From: Heteroruminococcus sp964370005 | Lineage (GTDB): Bacteria > Bacillota > Clostridia > Oscillospirales > Ruminococcaceae | Direction of reading: 5' to 3' | NCBI GenBank assembly: GCA_964370005.1 | Contig: CAYJGR010000001.1 | Coordinates: 27,342-91,341, forward strand | Length of the DNA stretch: 64,000 bases | In this document: in pieces, positions 51,364-58,564 of the stretch | How positions within the stretch are numbered: position 1 is the first letter of the stretch | Layout of the letters: each line of letters opens with the position of its first letter | Program-made: the position numbers and the translations under genes | The notes under the pieces: model-generated | What the model was told of the DNA's origin: nothing | Database searches by the model: none | Seen by the model: the letters and a program-made list of their open reading frames with translations, nothing else

Positions 51364-52347
51364 TTAAGCGTACAGACCCACAGCTGTGCTGACCAAGAAG
51401 GCTATGATAACAGCAGCAGGACCTGTGATAAGACGCGAGAACAGCACAGCAGGTACGCCGATCTCAACTGTCTCAGGCTCTGCCTCTCCAAGCGACAGGC
51501 CTACAGGGATAAAGTCGCCACCAACTTGTGGATCAATGGCAAACAATGCCGGCAGTGCGTAAACGGCGGGGATAGCTCCTGCGCCGATCTGTGTGCCGAT
51601 GAGTACGCCTACGATCTGAGCAATAACAGCGCCTGGACCAATCAGCGGGGAGATAATGGGCAATGCGCATATAACCGATACAAGTATCATACCGGGAAGT
51701 GTTGCGATAGCGGGGGATATACTGTTAGCAATCCATGTGCCAACACCGGTATAGTTGATAACACCCACGATAAGGCTGATAAATACCATAAAGGGCAATA
51801 CACTGCTCATAACTGTGTTGACCGAGTCCTTTGCGGCAGCAAATATCTTATTTACTACGCCACCCACAGCTTGACCTAAACGGGTAACGATGCCGGCGCT
51901 CGATTGCGATGCAGCCACCACTTCTATGGTATTTGCACCGTCTGAACCGCCTTGTGTCGGGGCAAATTCTATGGCTTTTTCATCATCGCCCACAACCGCT
52001 ACCGATACATCACCCGAAACATAAATATCTGAGGTTATGTATTCAGCCAAGGGACCCGATGGGCCTATGGGGGTGAGGTTTACAGTGGGGATACGTTTTT
52101 TGGGGTATACACCACAACGGGCAACGCCACCACAATCTATAACTGCACAAAGAATTTGTTCCTCGGGTACAGCACCTGTGAAACCGTCAAATGCTACGCC
52201 ACCACAAGCCTTTGCAATCTCATGTGAAATGGGAAGTATACCACCGCCTGTAACATTTAGTACCACCTTGCGGGTATCATCAGGGCGAATTACAAGGGGA
52301 CCACCCCAACCGCCTGAACCTTTTGTCAGTTTAATTGTGTTATACAT
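51364..52347 (-). CDS. srlE: PTS glucitol/sorbitol-type EIIBC component
   Basis: 327 residues from ATG 52347 (AAGGGGGA upstream; the longer frame to 52386 lies inside srlA). The N-terminal EIIB part has the phosphorylated Cys in AVIDCGGVARCGVYPKK and VNLTPIGPSGPLAEYI; the C-terminal part has about five membrane helices with LPIISPLIGPGAVIAQI and GGDFIPVGLSLGEAEPETVEIGVPA spanning motifs of the GutB/SrlE family. It forms the transport and phosphorylation unit with SrlA. Its start overlaps the srlA stop by eight bases. Confidence 0.94.
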   Translation of the reverse strand: MYNTIKLTKGSGGWGGPLVIRPDDTRKVVLNVTGGGILPISHEIAKACGGVAFDGFTGAVPEEQILCAVIDCGGVARCGVYPKKRIPTVNLTPIGPSGPLAEYITSDIYVSGDVSVAVVGDDEKAIEFAPTQGGSDGANTIEVVAASQSSAGIVTRLGQAVGGVVNKIFAAAKDSVNTVMSSVLPFMVFISLIVGVINYTGVGTWIANSISPAIATLPGMILVSVICALPIISPLIGPGAVIAQIVGVLIGTQIGAGAIPAVYALPALFAIDPQVGGDFIPVGLSLGEAEPETVEIGVPAVLFSRLITGPAAVIIAFLVSTAVGLYA

Positions 52348-52894
52348 TGACTTTTTCCCCCTTTTTAGATTTTTTAGCAACAGCACGTCCGCTCATAATG
52401 GCTGTAAGTTTCTCGGTCACTATACCGCGGATAAATATGACCACAACGCCCACTATGAAGTACCATATGGCCAAATCATATTGGTTGTGTCCCAGAGCAG
52501 TTATGCCACTGGCGATACCCATGTATACAAACAACTCACCGCCGTTTGCATGGGGGAAAAGACCGGTGATAGGATGGCAAAATGATACAGCAGCATCATA
52601 AAATGCGGGCTTATATTTTTCATCGAGAAAACGTCCGAAAGTATATGCCATAGGATTTGTTAAAAAGAACATGGCCAAAATTGGGAATACGGTATAGCGT
52701 GTGATGGCATACTTTGTACATTTCTTTGCAAAGTTTGTCACCCGATCTTCACCGATAATCCTGACCAGTGCGTTTACAAAAGTCATCAGCACCAAAAGTG
52801 TGGGGAGAATTCCTGTGATCAACCCCATAAGGTTTGCGCCACCGGCATTAAATACGCCGATAAAATGGGTTGCAAATGTGGATAATGCATTCAT
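52340..52894 (-). CDS. srlA: PTS glucitol/sorbitol-type EIIC component
   Basis: 184 residues, mostly membrane helices; motifs GANLMGLITGILPTLLVLMT, MFFLTNPMAYTFGRFLDEKYKP and HPITGLFPHANGGELFVYMG belong to the GutA/SrlA EIIC2 family. Start ATG 52894 with GAGGAGG upstream. The basic tail (AKKSKKGEK) overlaps srlE, suggesting coupled translation. Confidence 0.94.
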   Translation of the reverse strand: MNALSTFATHFIGVFNAGGANLMGLITGILPTLLVLMTFVNALVRIIGEDRVTNFAKKCTKYAITRYTVFPILAMFFLTNPMAYTFGRFLDEKYKPAFYDAAVSFCHPITGLFPHANGGELFVYMGIASGITALGHNQYDLAIWYFIVGVVVIFIRGIVTEKLTAIMSGRAVAKKSKKGEKVNV

Positions 52895-52932
52895 TGTGTT
52901 TAGTACCTCCTCAGCTTATTTTTCTGTCGTTT

Positions 52933-53370
52933 TTAAGCCGAACCCATCGGCTCCAAGAATTGTTTGGAGGAATCCTCCTCCAAGTGTGTTCTTTGGTCCC
53001 CTTGGAATTTGTCTCTAACAAACCCCACCGCTTGTAATATAGCTTGGTTTTCGATTGTGTTGCGATCGCTAAGTTCTTGAAAAAGCTTGGATATACCCAT
53101 GCCTTCAAGTTTTGAACGCCTGCGAAATCCCGCAAATACTGTAAGCCCCATAAGAACTTGACACTCTGTGCATATGCCCTGCTCATCAAAAGCCATCATA
53201 GCGATACATCCTCGACCAATACGCTTTATGCGTCCAACCGAAACCATACTATGTTTACTTCTCACCTCCTTATATTTATTTGTGATCATTTTATATTGCA
53301 TTATGCTCAGTAGCCCTTGTACAAAAAGCAGCCCAAATGCTATCAAGCCTAAAACAACCATTGGTTCCAT
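52933..53370 (-). CDS. gutM: Glucitol operon activator, GutM family
   Basis: 145 residues from ATG 53370 (GAGGAAGG upstream; longer frame rejected). One N-terminal helix (VLGLIAFGLLFVQGLLSIMQY) followed by NKYKEVRSKHSMVSVGRIKRIGRGCIAMMAFDEQG and LTVFAGFRRRSKLEGM, the GutM pattern. Despite its name it is membrane-anchored and its mechanism is not well known; in enteric bacteria it activates the gut operon together with GutR. It sits between the SorC regulator and the transport genes. Confidence 0.88.
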   Translation of the reverse strand: MEPMVVLGLIAFGLLFVQGLLSIMQYKMITNKYKEVRSKHSMVSVGRIKRIGRGCIAMMAFDEQGICTECQVLMGLTVFAGFRRRSKLEGMGISKLFQELSDRNTIENQAILQAVGFVRDKFQGDQRTHLEEDSSKQFLEPMGSA

Positions 53371-53383
53371 ATATCCTTCCTCC

Positions 53384-54361
53384 TCAAATCTTTGTGGCCG
53401 CACTATTCTCAAATTCCAGTATATCTGCCGCCAACGAATGATGGGTTATAAGCACATTTATTAGTCCCGCTCGCAGTGCTCCTACAACAGCCTTTGTCTT
53501 TTCAACCCCACTTGCAAGACCTATACTTCGCTGTACAGTCTTTAACCTGTCAAGTTCAATACCAAATACCCGATTGTTTATCTCAAAGCGATGATGATTG
53601 CCGTTTATATCAAAAAACTGCATACATATATCCCCAACCATCCCCATAGAAAATAATTCGTCTATAGTAGCTTTATCATACAAACCTGCCTGCATCAGCA
53701 CACATCCATCGTCATGGGGCGAGCCTATACCCAACACACATATGTCCATATCCTCATAACATGTTAACACTTCCTGTGTGCTGGCCTCCTCAAGCAAACT
53801 TTCTTTGACTGCGGGGTTTGTCACAAAGGAGGGTGCGTGCAAAAATATTGCTCTTCCACCGAATTTTTGCGCATAAGAGGCTACCAGTTCATTTGGTTGG
53901 ACACCAAGTGTATTTTGTCCCACTCCACCCAACAAAGGCACAAAAGTACGCAACCCTGTACATGTATCATTTGTAGCTTTGTGCACAGCTTCAAGCGAAG
54001 TACCCATGGACACCCCTACAATACTCCTGCGCCCCATAACACGTTGCAAATACTCAAAAGCTACTCGGCCTATTTCGAGTTTTTGTTCCCCGGTATCACC
54101 CCTATCCCAAGTAACGACAGCCTCTTTTAGTCCAAAATATTGTTCGAGTTTACGTTCAAGTATGGCATTTTGCTCCTCACGCTCCAATGGATTTATCACC
54201 TGTGTGCGAACAATGCCCATCTCCCGACCCTGTTTTATCAACCGACACACCGTGGGATGAGAGATGCCAAGTTGTTTGGCAATCTGCTGTTGGCTTATCC
54301 CTTCGCAGTAGTGCTTGGTACAACACTTAACAATCAATCGTATATCCTGATTGTGTTGCAT
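53384..54361 (-). CDS. SorC-family sugar-binding transcriptional regulator
   Basis: 325 residues from ATG 54361 (GGAGGGAGTG upstream). N-terminal helix-turn-helix ISQQQIAKQLGISHPTVCRLIK and a sugar-phosphate-binding effector domain with IVGVSMGTSLEAV, FVPLLGGVG, APSFVTNPAVKESLL, DICVLGIGSPH and GDICMQFFDINGN. SorC regulators bind phosphorylated sugars and repress or activate their operons. It is the first gene of the PTS operon, placed right behind the promoter at 54437-54465, so autoregulation is likely. Confidence 0.92.
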   Translation of the reverse strand: MQHNQDIRLIVKCCTKHYCEGISQQQIAKQLGISHPTVCRLIKQGREMGIVRTQVINPLEREEQNAILERKLEQYFGLKEAVVTWDRGDTGEQKLEIGRVAFEYLQRVMGRRSIVGVSMGTSLEAVHKATNDTCTGLRTFVPLLGGVGQNTLGVQPNELVASYAQKFGGRAIFLHAPSFVTNPAVKESLLEEASTQEVLTCYEDMDICVLGIGSPHDDGCVLMQAGLYDKATIDELFSMGMVGDICMQFFDINGNHHRFEINNRVFGIELDRLKTVQRSIGLASGVEKTKAVVGALRAGLINVLITHHSLAADILEFENSAATKI

Positions 54362-54436
54362 CTCACTCCCTCCATTTCTCCAAATAACAATCAATTCGTG
54401 AAATATATTTCTTGTTCTTTTATTTATTTCATCATC

Positions 54437-54465
54437 ACTATAGCCCATAGTAAAACATGTTGCAA
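54437..54465 (-). promoter_or_regulatory. Promoter of the glucitol-type PTS operon
   Basis: On the minus strand TTGCAA (54465-54460) and TATAGT (54442-54437) with a 17-base spacer, about 75 bases before the regulator ATG. The rest of 54470-54620 is AT-rich with no gene seen. Confidence 0.7.
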
Positions 54466-54621
54466 GGGGTTTTTTAAAATTTATATTTTTTTGGTATAAT
54501 TGGCTATTTATATCATTTAAACATTTATTTATCTCACAACAAAATTGAAATATATTTCTATGTTTGATAAGAGTTTAACAATTTATTGTTCGCCAAGTAA
54601 ATAATGGCACACAAAAAAATA

Positions 54622-54651
54622 AAAACGCCACATAAAAAACTGTGACGTTTT
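54622..54651 (-). terminator. Terminator of the mrr gene
   Basis: On the minus strand AAAACGTCACA pairs with TGTGGCGTTTT (one G-U pair), followed by TATTTTTTT, 11 bases after the mrr stop. A classical intrinsic terminator. Confidence 0.9.
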
Positions 54652-54662
54652 GGATTGTGTCC

Positions 54663-55577
54663 TTAGTTGTAGTCGTTGAATAGGTCTGTGTCTATCTCTT
54701 TGATTTCAAATATTTTTTTGGTGGTAACGCCGAAACCGTGTTCAATCATCAAATATGCAAGTTTTCGACCATCTATTAAAATTATATGTTGTTGATTTGC
54801 GTAATCAATCGCTTGTTTAGAGAATTTAGTGGTTGTCACAAACAGACCTTTGCCACCTTTGCCGGATATTGCACCAACAAAACTTTGGACATCGGGACGC
54901 CCTACAGTGCTACCGGTATCCCACTTTTTGGCTTGGATATAAATTAGGTTGAACCCCAATTTATCTTCCATTATAATGCCGTCTATTCCCTCATCTCCAG
55001 ATATTGCTGTGGTTTTTCCGGCATTTTCAAATGCTCCATACCCCATTTTAGAAAGCAAATCAATCACCATTTGCTCAAATGATGTGGGGGCAATTTTGGC
55101 AATTTCTGTTAGCAGTTCATCAGCCAAGCTGTCATTAATTTTCTTAAATGACTGCTCAAAATAATCATCGGGGGTGTCATGTGCAAAATTTTCGCCCTTT
55201 ATCTCATCGGTAGCTATATCGTCCGAGCCACTGTAGAACTCCCTAAAACTCTCATATCTCGCTAAATATTTTTCATTTATGACATTTGGATTGTCTTTGA
55301 GCACCTCAAGACCTTCTTTAGTTATGACAAACATCGCCCTTGCAGGACTTTCTATAAGCCCTGATTTTTTTAAGTATGTACTCGCCCATCCAACACGATT
55401 TGCAAAAACCGCTTGTCTTCCACTTGGCAAAAGTTCTGACAAATCCTCCTGCGAAAGCTCAAAATACAAAGAAATAAACTTCTTTATTTCTTTGAGTGAA
55501 TGAACTTGTTCATCTTTCAAAGCCAATAGAAGTGGTTTTTGCATTTCAAAATACTTGGGGATAGACACCGCTGTCAC
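54663..55577 (-). CDS. mrr: Mrr-type restriction endonuclease (type IV, methylation-dependent)
   Basis: 304 residues. The N-terminal ~110 residues form the Mrr winged-helix DNA-binding part (LSELLPSGRQAVFANRVGWASTYLKKSGLI). The C-terminal catalytic domain has FEQMVIDLLSKMGYG, the metal-binding Asp in GDEGIDGIIMED and the QAK motif in IYIQAKKW, the Mrr variant of the PD-(D/E)xK nuclease site. Mrr enzymes cut modified foreign DNA. No methylase or other subunit is adjacent, which fits a type IV system. Located directly downstream of tRNA-Thr. Confidence 0.92.
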   Translation of the reverse strand: MTAVSIPKYFEMQKPLLLALKDEQVHSLKEIKKFISLYFELSQEDLSELLPSGRQAVFANRVGWASTYLKKSGLIESPARAMFVITKEGLEVLKDNPNVINEKYLARYESFREFYSGSDDIATDEIKGENFAHDTPDDYFEQSFKKINDSLADELLTEIAKIAPTSFEQMVIDLLSKMGYGAFENAGKTTAISGDEGIDGIIMEDKLGFNLIYIQAKKWDTGSTVGRPDVQSFVGAISGKGGKGLFVTTTKFSKQAIDYANQQHIILIDGRKLAYLMIEHGFGVTTKKIFEIKEIDTDLFNDYN

Positions 55578-55600
55578 CTTCTTTTGCTTTGAAATTTAGT

Positions 55601-55634
55601 AAAAACCACGCTCAAATGTTCGAGCGTGGTTTTT
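55601..55634 (-). terminator. Terminator of the tRNA-Thr transcript
   Basis: AAAAACCACGCTC (55601-55613) pairs with GAGCGTGGTTTTT (55622-55634). On the minus strand it begins a few bases after the tRNA and ends in a T-run. Confidence 0.88.
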
Positions 55635-55639
55635 TCTTT

Positions 55640-55715
55640 TGGAGCTTGTGATCCGGCTCGAACGGACGACCTGCTCATTACGAATGAGCTGCACTGCCAA
55701 CTGTGCTACACAAGC
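55640..55715 (-). tRNA. tRNA-Thr (anticodon CGT)
   Basis: 76 bases on the minus strand. Acceptor GCTTGTG/CACAAGC, D-stem GCAC/GTGC, anticodon stem GCTCA/TGAGC with loop TTCGTAA (anticodon CGT, reads ACG), T-loop TTCGAGC, discriminator T and an encoded CCA end. Confidence 0.95.
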
Positions 55716-55772
55716 GGATATAACGGTTATTAAGTTATTATATCTCATGTCCCCCTCTCAGTCAACACCCGA

Positions 55773-55958
55773 CTATCCAAACAGCTCATCCACCGTAACC
55801 CCCAGCACCCGTGCCAGCTGGAAGGCCAGTGACAGGGTGGGGTCATATTTATTATTCTCTATGGCGTTTATGGTTTGGCGGGTGACATTGCAGGTTTTTG
55901 CCAGCTGCTCTTGGGACAGCTGTTTCTCTTTTCTCAGCTCTCTTATTTTGTTCTCCAT
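55773..55958 (-). CDS. Small Xre/Cro-type HTH regulator
   Basis: 61 residues from ATG 55958: MENKIRELRKEKQLSQEQLA, then CNVTRQTINAIENNKYDPTL and the LARVLGVTVDELF end. It is the single-domain type usually paired with a small membrane protein, as here: the stop of the upstream gene (TGA) is followed after one base by this ATG, so translation is coupled. The open frame reaches 55988 at TTG, which is rejected. Probable autoregulator acting at the inverted repeat 56320-56361. Confidence 0.92.
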   Translation of the reverse strand: MENKIRELRKEKQLSQEQLAKTCNVTRQTINAIENNKYDPTLSLAFQLARVLGVTVDELFG

Positions 55959-55959
55959 A

Positions 55960-56283
55960 TCAGCTACCGTATTTTCGTTTGTTCCCAAATAAATTCACTA
56001 TAAAAAGTATCGATATCACAGCAAGCAGTGCTATTTCACTCGACTGATTTTCAAATACCTCAAAGTCGGTAAATATACCACCCAATATATTTATTATATG
56101 CATAAGCACAAGGGCTATAAATGTCTCGGCGCAGGTTTTTTCTATTATCATTTTGCCCCGCTCATCATCTTTTTTCACCAAAAATATACACATGATTATA
56201 ATAGGCACAATCAAAATAAAAAACAAACTACCAAATGCAAAAAGTATTATGGCACTATCCACAAACAAACTCATATCATTCAT
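55960..56283 (-). CDS. Small three-helix membrane protein (DUF2178-like) paired with the HTH gene
   Basis: 107 residues from ATG 56283 (GGGGG upstream). Three hydrophobic helices: IILFAFGSLFFILIVPIIIMC, TFIALVLMHIINILGGIF and IALLAVISILFIVNLFG. The segment KKDDERGKMIIEKTCAETF between helices one and two is typical of the DUF2178/DUF3796-like partners of small Xre regulators. Role unknown. Confidence 0.75.
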   Translation of the reverse strand: MNDMSLFVDSAIILFAFGSLFFILIVPIIIMCIFLVKKDDERGKMIIEKTCAETFIALVLMHIINILGGIFTDFEVFENQSSEIALLAVISILFIVNLFGNKRKYGS

Positions 56284-56319
56284 TTTGTAAGCCCCCATGA
56301 TTTTAGTATGTAAAATTCT

Positions 56320-56361
56320 TTTGACATTTTTATCATAGCACCCCAATTTGTAAATGTCAAA
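56320..56361 (-). promoter_or_regulatory. Promoter of the HTH/membrane pair inside a 10-bp inverted repeat
   Basis: On the minus strand TTGACA (56360-56355), 17-base spacer, TATGAT (56337-56332). The -35 box lies inside TTTGACATTT/AAATGTCAAA (56320-56329 and 56352-56361), a perfect 10-bp inverted repeat flanking the -10, a plausible operator. Confidence 0.75.
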
Positions 56362-56487
56362 TACTTTTTACATGTTTTTATGATTTCCCTATCGATTTAG
56401 GGCTTTAGGGTGGCTTGTGCCGTCATCACGGGTCGTTGTTTGGGCGTATCGCACAAAAATCCTATGCAAAACGGCGGCATTTTTTTG

Positions 56488-56517
56488 TTGACAAACACCC
56501 ATGTCCTTTGATACAAT
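56488..56517 (+). promoter_or_regulatory. Promoter of the T-box/acyl-CoA ligase transcript
   Basis: TTGACA (56488-56493) and TACAAT (56512-56517) with an 18-base spacer, followed about 25 bases later by the T-box leader. The space 56362-56487 holds nothing recognisable. Confidence 0.75.
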
Positions 56518-56540
56518 ACCCCTAACAACTCAACACAACT

Positions 56541-56807
56541 AACGCAATGACAAGAAATAGTAGTCAAAAATCACTTCTCACAGAGAGCCACCGTATGCTG
56601 AAAGGTGGTAGAAGAACTTTGGTGAACTGGTCTTGGAGCGGCCGCCTGAAGAAATGTAGGCGCGGACGGATGCCCACCGATAACGGGGCAGGGTGTTGTT
56701 TGACACCTCTAAGCGGGCATATATTATGTCAATTTGAAGTGGTACCGCGGGAGTTATGTTTTGTAGCTTTCGTCTTCTCTGGATAAAGAGGGGACGAGGG
56801 TTTTTTT
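56541..56807 (+). ncRNA. T-box riboswitch, leucine specifier (CUG)
   Basis: Stem I is complete: CAAGA (56551-56555) pairs with TCTTG (56631-56635). The specifier loop has AGTA (56559-56562) opposite GAA (56624-56626), followed by CTG (56627-56629) and purine G before the stem closes, the same geometry as the glyQS leader. The AGAGAG bulge and GCTG apical loop follow. The antiterminator has TGGTACCGCG (56740-56749); TGGT pairs with ACCA, fitting a tRNA with discriminator A such as tRNA-Leu and not tRNA-Trp (G). An 11-bp terminator stem (56770-56780/56787-56797) and T7 end the leader. Confidence 0.9.
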
Positions 56808-56864
56808 GTTGTAATGAAATACCCACACCGTACTGTGTACCGTGTGGAAACAGGAGGTTTTACC

Positions 56865-58538
56865 ATGAAGCAAGAAATGATGGACAGCACAATCGGCAAA
56901 CTTTTGGAGAATGTGGCCATACGTTTCCCCAACAAAGAGGCGGTGGCCTATACCGATCGCCCCTATCGTCGCACCTGGAAGGAGTTCAACGAGGAGAGCG
57001 AGCGCATCGCCAAGGGTTTTATGGCTCTGGGTATCGGCCGTGGCGACCATGTAGCCGTTTGGGCATCAAATACCCCCCAGTGGCTTTTGGCGCTGTTTGC
57101 TTGCACAAAAATCGGTGCGGTGCTCGTGACGGTCAACACCGCCTACAAAGTGTTCGAGCTCGAATACCTACTGCGCCAATCCGATGCACGTGCCCTTGTG
57201 CTCATGGATGAGGTTAAAGGCTCCAACTATGTGGATATTGTAAACTCCCTATGCCCCACTCTGAAGGACTGTGCCCCCGGGCATTACCATAACCCCATGC
57301 TCCCAGCTCTTAAAACCGTGATATATGCGGGAGATAGCCCCACCCCACCCGCCGGCATGGTGGCTTGGGACAGCATAGAGGGCATGAGCGACCGTATACC
57401 TCACGAGGAATTTGAGGCGGTATACAACAGCCTTGACTGCCATGATGTTATAAATATTCAGTACACTTCGGGCACTACAGGCTTCCCCAAGGGGGTTATG
57501 CTCACCCATTACAACATATTAAATAACGGCAAGGGCATCGGCGATTGTATGAAGTTCACAGAAAATGACAAACTGTGTATAGTAGTACCGTTTTTCCACT
57601 GCTTTGGGCTTGTGCTTGCCATTCTTGCCTGCCTTACACATGCAACCTCCATGGTGCCGGTTGATCTTTACAGTCCCACAAAGGTTATGCAGGCCATCCA
57701 GCAGGAGAAATGCACCGCCTTCCACGGTGTACCCACAATGTTTATCGGCATCTTGGAGCATCCGGAATTTGATCAGTATGATTTTTCGAGTTTGCGCACC
57801 GGTATTATGGCCGGTTCGCCCTGCCCTGTACAAGTCATGAAGCAGGTTATCGACAAGATGCATATGCCCGAAATTACCATAACCTACGGCCAAACCGAGG
57901 CCTCCCCTGCCACCACTATGACCAATACCGATGACAGCATTGAGCTTCGTGTATCGACTGTGGGACGCAGCATGGTGGATGTCGAAACAAAGATTGTTGA
58001 CCCCGAGACCGGCGAGACCCTCGGCCCCGGCATACCGGGTGAATTCTGCGCTCGTGGCTACAACATCATGAAGGGCTACTACAAGATGGAAGAGGCCACA
58101 AAGCAGGCTATAGATGAAGATGGTTGGCTTCATAGTGGAGACCTTGCAATCGTGGACGAAAACGGTTATTATAAGATTACAGGACGCATAAAAGATATGA
58201 TTATCCGAGGTGGCGAAAATATCTACCCCAAGGAGATCGAGGAATTCCTCTACACCCAGGACGAGGTGTCGGATGTGCAGGTCATCGGCGTGCCCAGTGA
58301 GAAGTTTGGCGAAGAGGTCATGGCTTGTGTAATCCTCAAGGGTGGTGTCTCTATAACCGAGGAGGAACTACAGGAGCGTGTGCGTAACAACATGGCACGC
58401 CACAAGGTTCCCAAATATATCGCCTTTGTAGAGAGTTTCCCCATGACTGCCAGCGGCAAAATCCAGAAGTATAAACTTAGGGAATGGGCTGTGGAGCAGT
58501 ACGGACTTGAAAAAGCTGCGTCGGTAGAAACTGCGTAA
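56865..58538 (+). CDS. Acyl-CoA synthetase (AMP-forming ligase)
   Basis: 557 residues from ATG 56865 (AGGAGG); the frame also opens at 56814 just after the terminator, but without an RBS. Adenylate-forming motifs: P-loop YTSGTTGFPKGVMLTHYN, YGQTEASP, GWLHSGDLAIVDENGY, GRIKDMIIRGGENIYPKEIE and the catalytic Lys in TASGKIQK. The group is the FadD/medium-chain type (COG0318), probably activating a carboxylic acid to its CoA ester. The unusual point is its control by a leucine T-box, which suggests a branched-chain (isovalerate- or isocaproate-like) substrate linked to leucine metabolism; this is inference. Followed after 26 bases by the pseudokinase. Confidence 0.92.
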   Translation: MKQEMMDSTIGKLLENVAIRFPNKEAVAYTDRPYRRTWKEFNEESERIAKGFMALGIGRGDHVAVWASNTPQWLLALFACTKIGAVLVTVNTAYKVFELEYLLRQSDARALVLMDEVKGSNYVDIVNSLCPTLKDCAPGHYHNPMLPALKTVIYAGDSPTPPAGMVAWDSIEGMSDRIPHEEFEAVYNSLDCHDVINIQYTSGTTGFPKGVMLTHYNILNNGKGIGDCMKFTENDKLCIVVPFFHCFGLVLAILACLTHATSMVPVDLYSPTKVMQAIQQEKCTAFHGVPTMFIGILEHPEFDQYDFSSLRTGIMAGSPCPVQVMKQVIDKMHMPEITITYGQTEASPATTMTNTDDSIELRVSTVGRSMVDVETKIVDPETGETLGPGIPGEFCARGYNIMKGYYKMEEATKQAIDEDGWLHSGDLAIVDENGYYKITGRIKDMIIRGGENIYPKEIEEFLYTQDEVSDVQVIGVPSEKFGEEVMACVILKGGVSITEEELQERVRNNMARHKVPKYIAFVESFPMTASGKIQKYKLREWAVEQYGLEKAASVETA

Positions 58539-58564
58539 TAAACGCACTTGGAGGTAATGGCCGA

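Noticed and set aside
56627..56630. Trp (TGG at 56628-56630) as T-box specifier
   Set aside because: By comparison with the glyQS specifier loop the codon directly follows GAA, giving CTG. The antiterminator TGGT also requires a tRNA with discriminator A, which does not fit tRNA-Trp.
57519..58133. 204-codon minus-strand frame opposite the acyl-CoA ligase
   Set aside because: It mirrors a well-supported adenylate-forming enzyme, lacks an RBS and encodes no recognisable domain.
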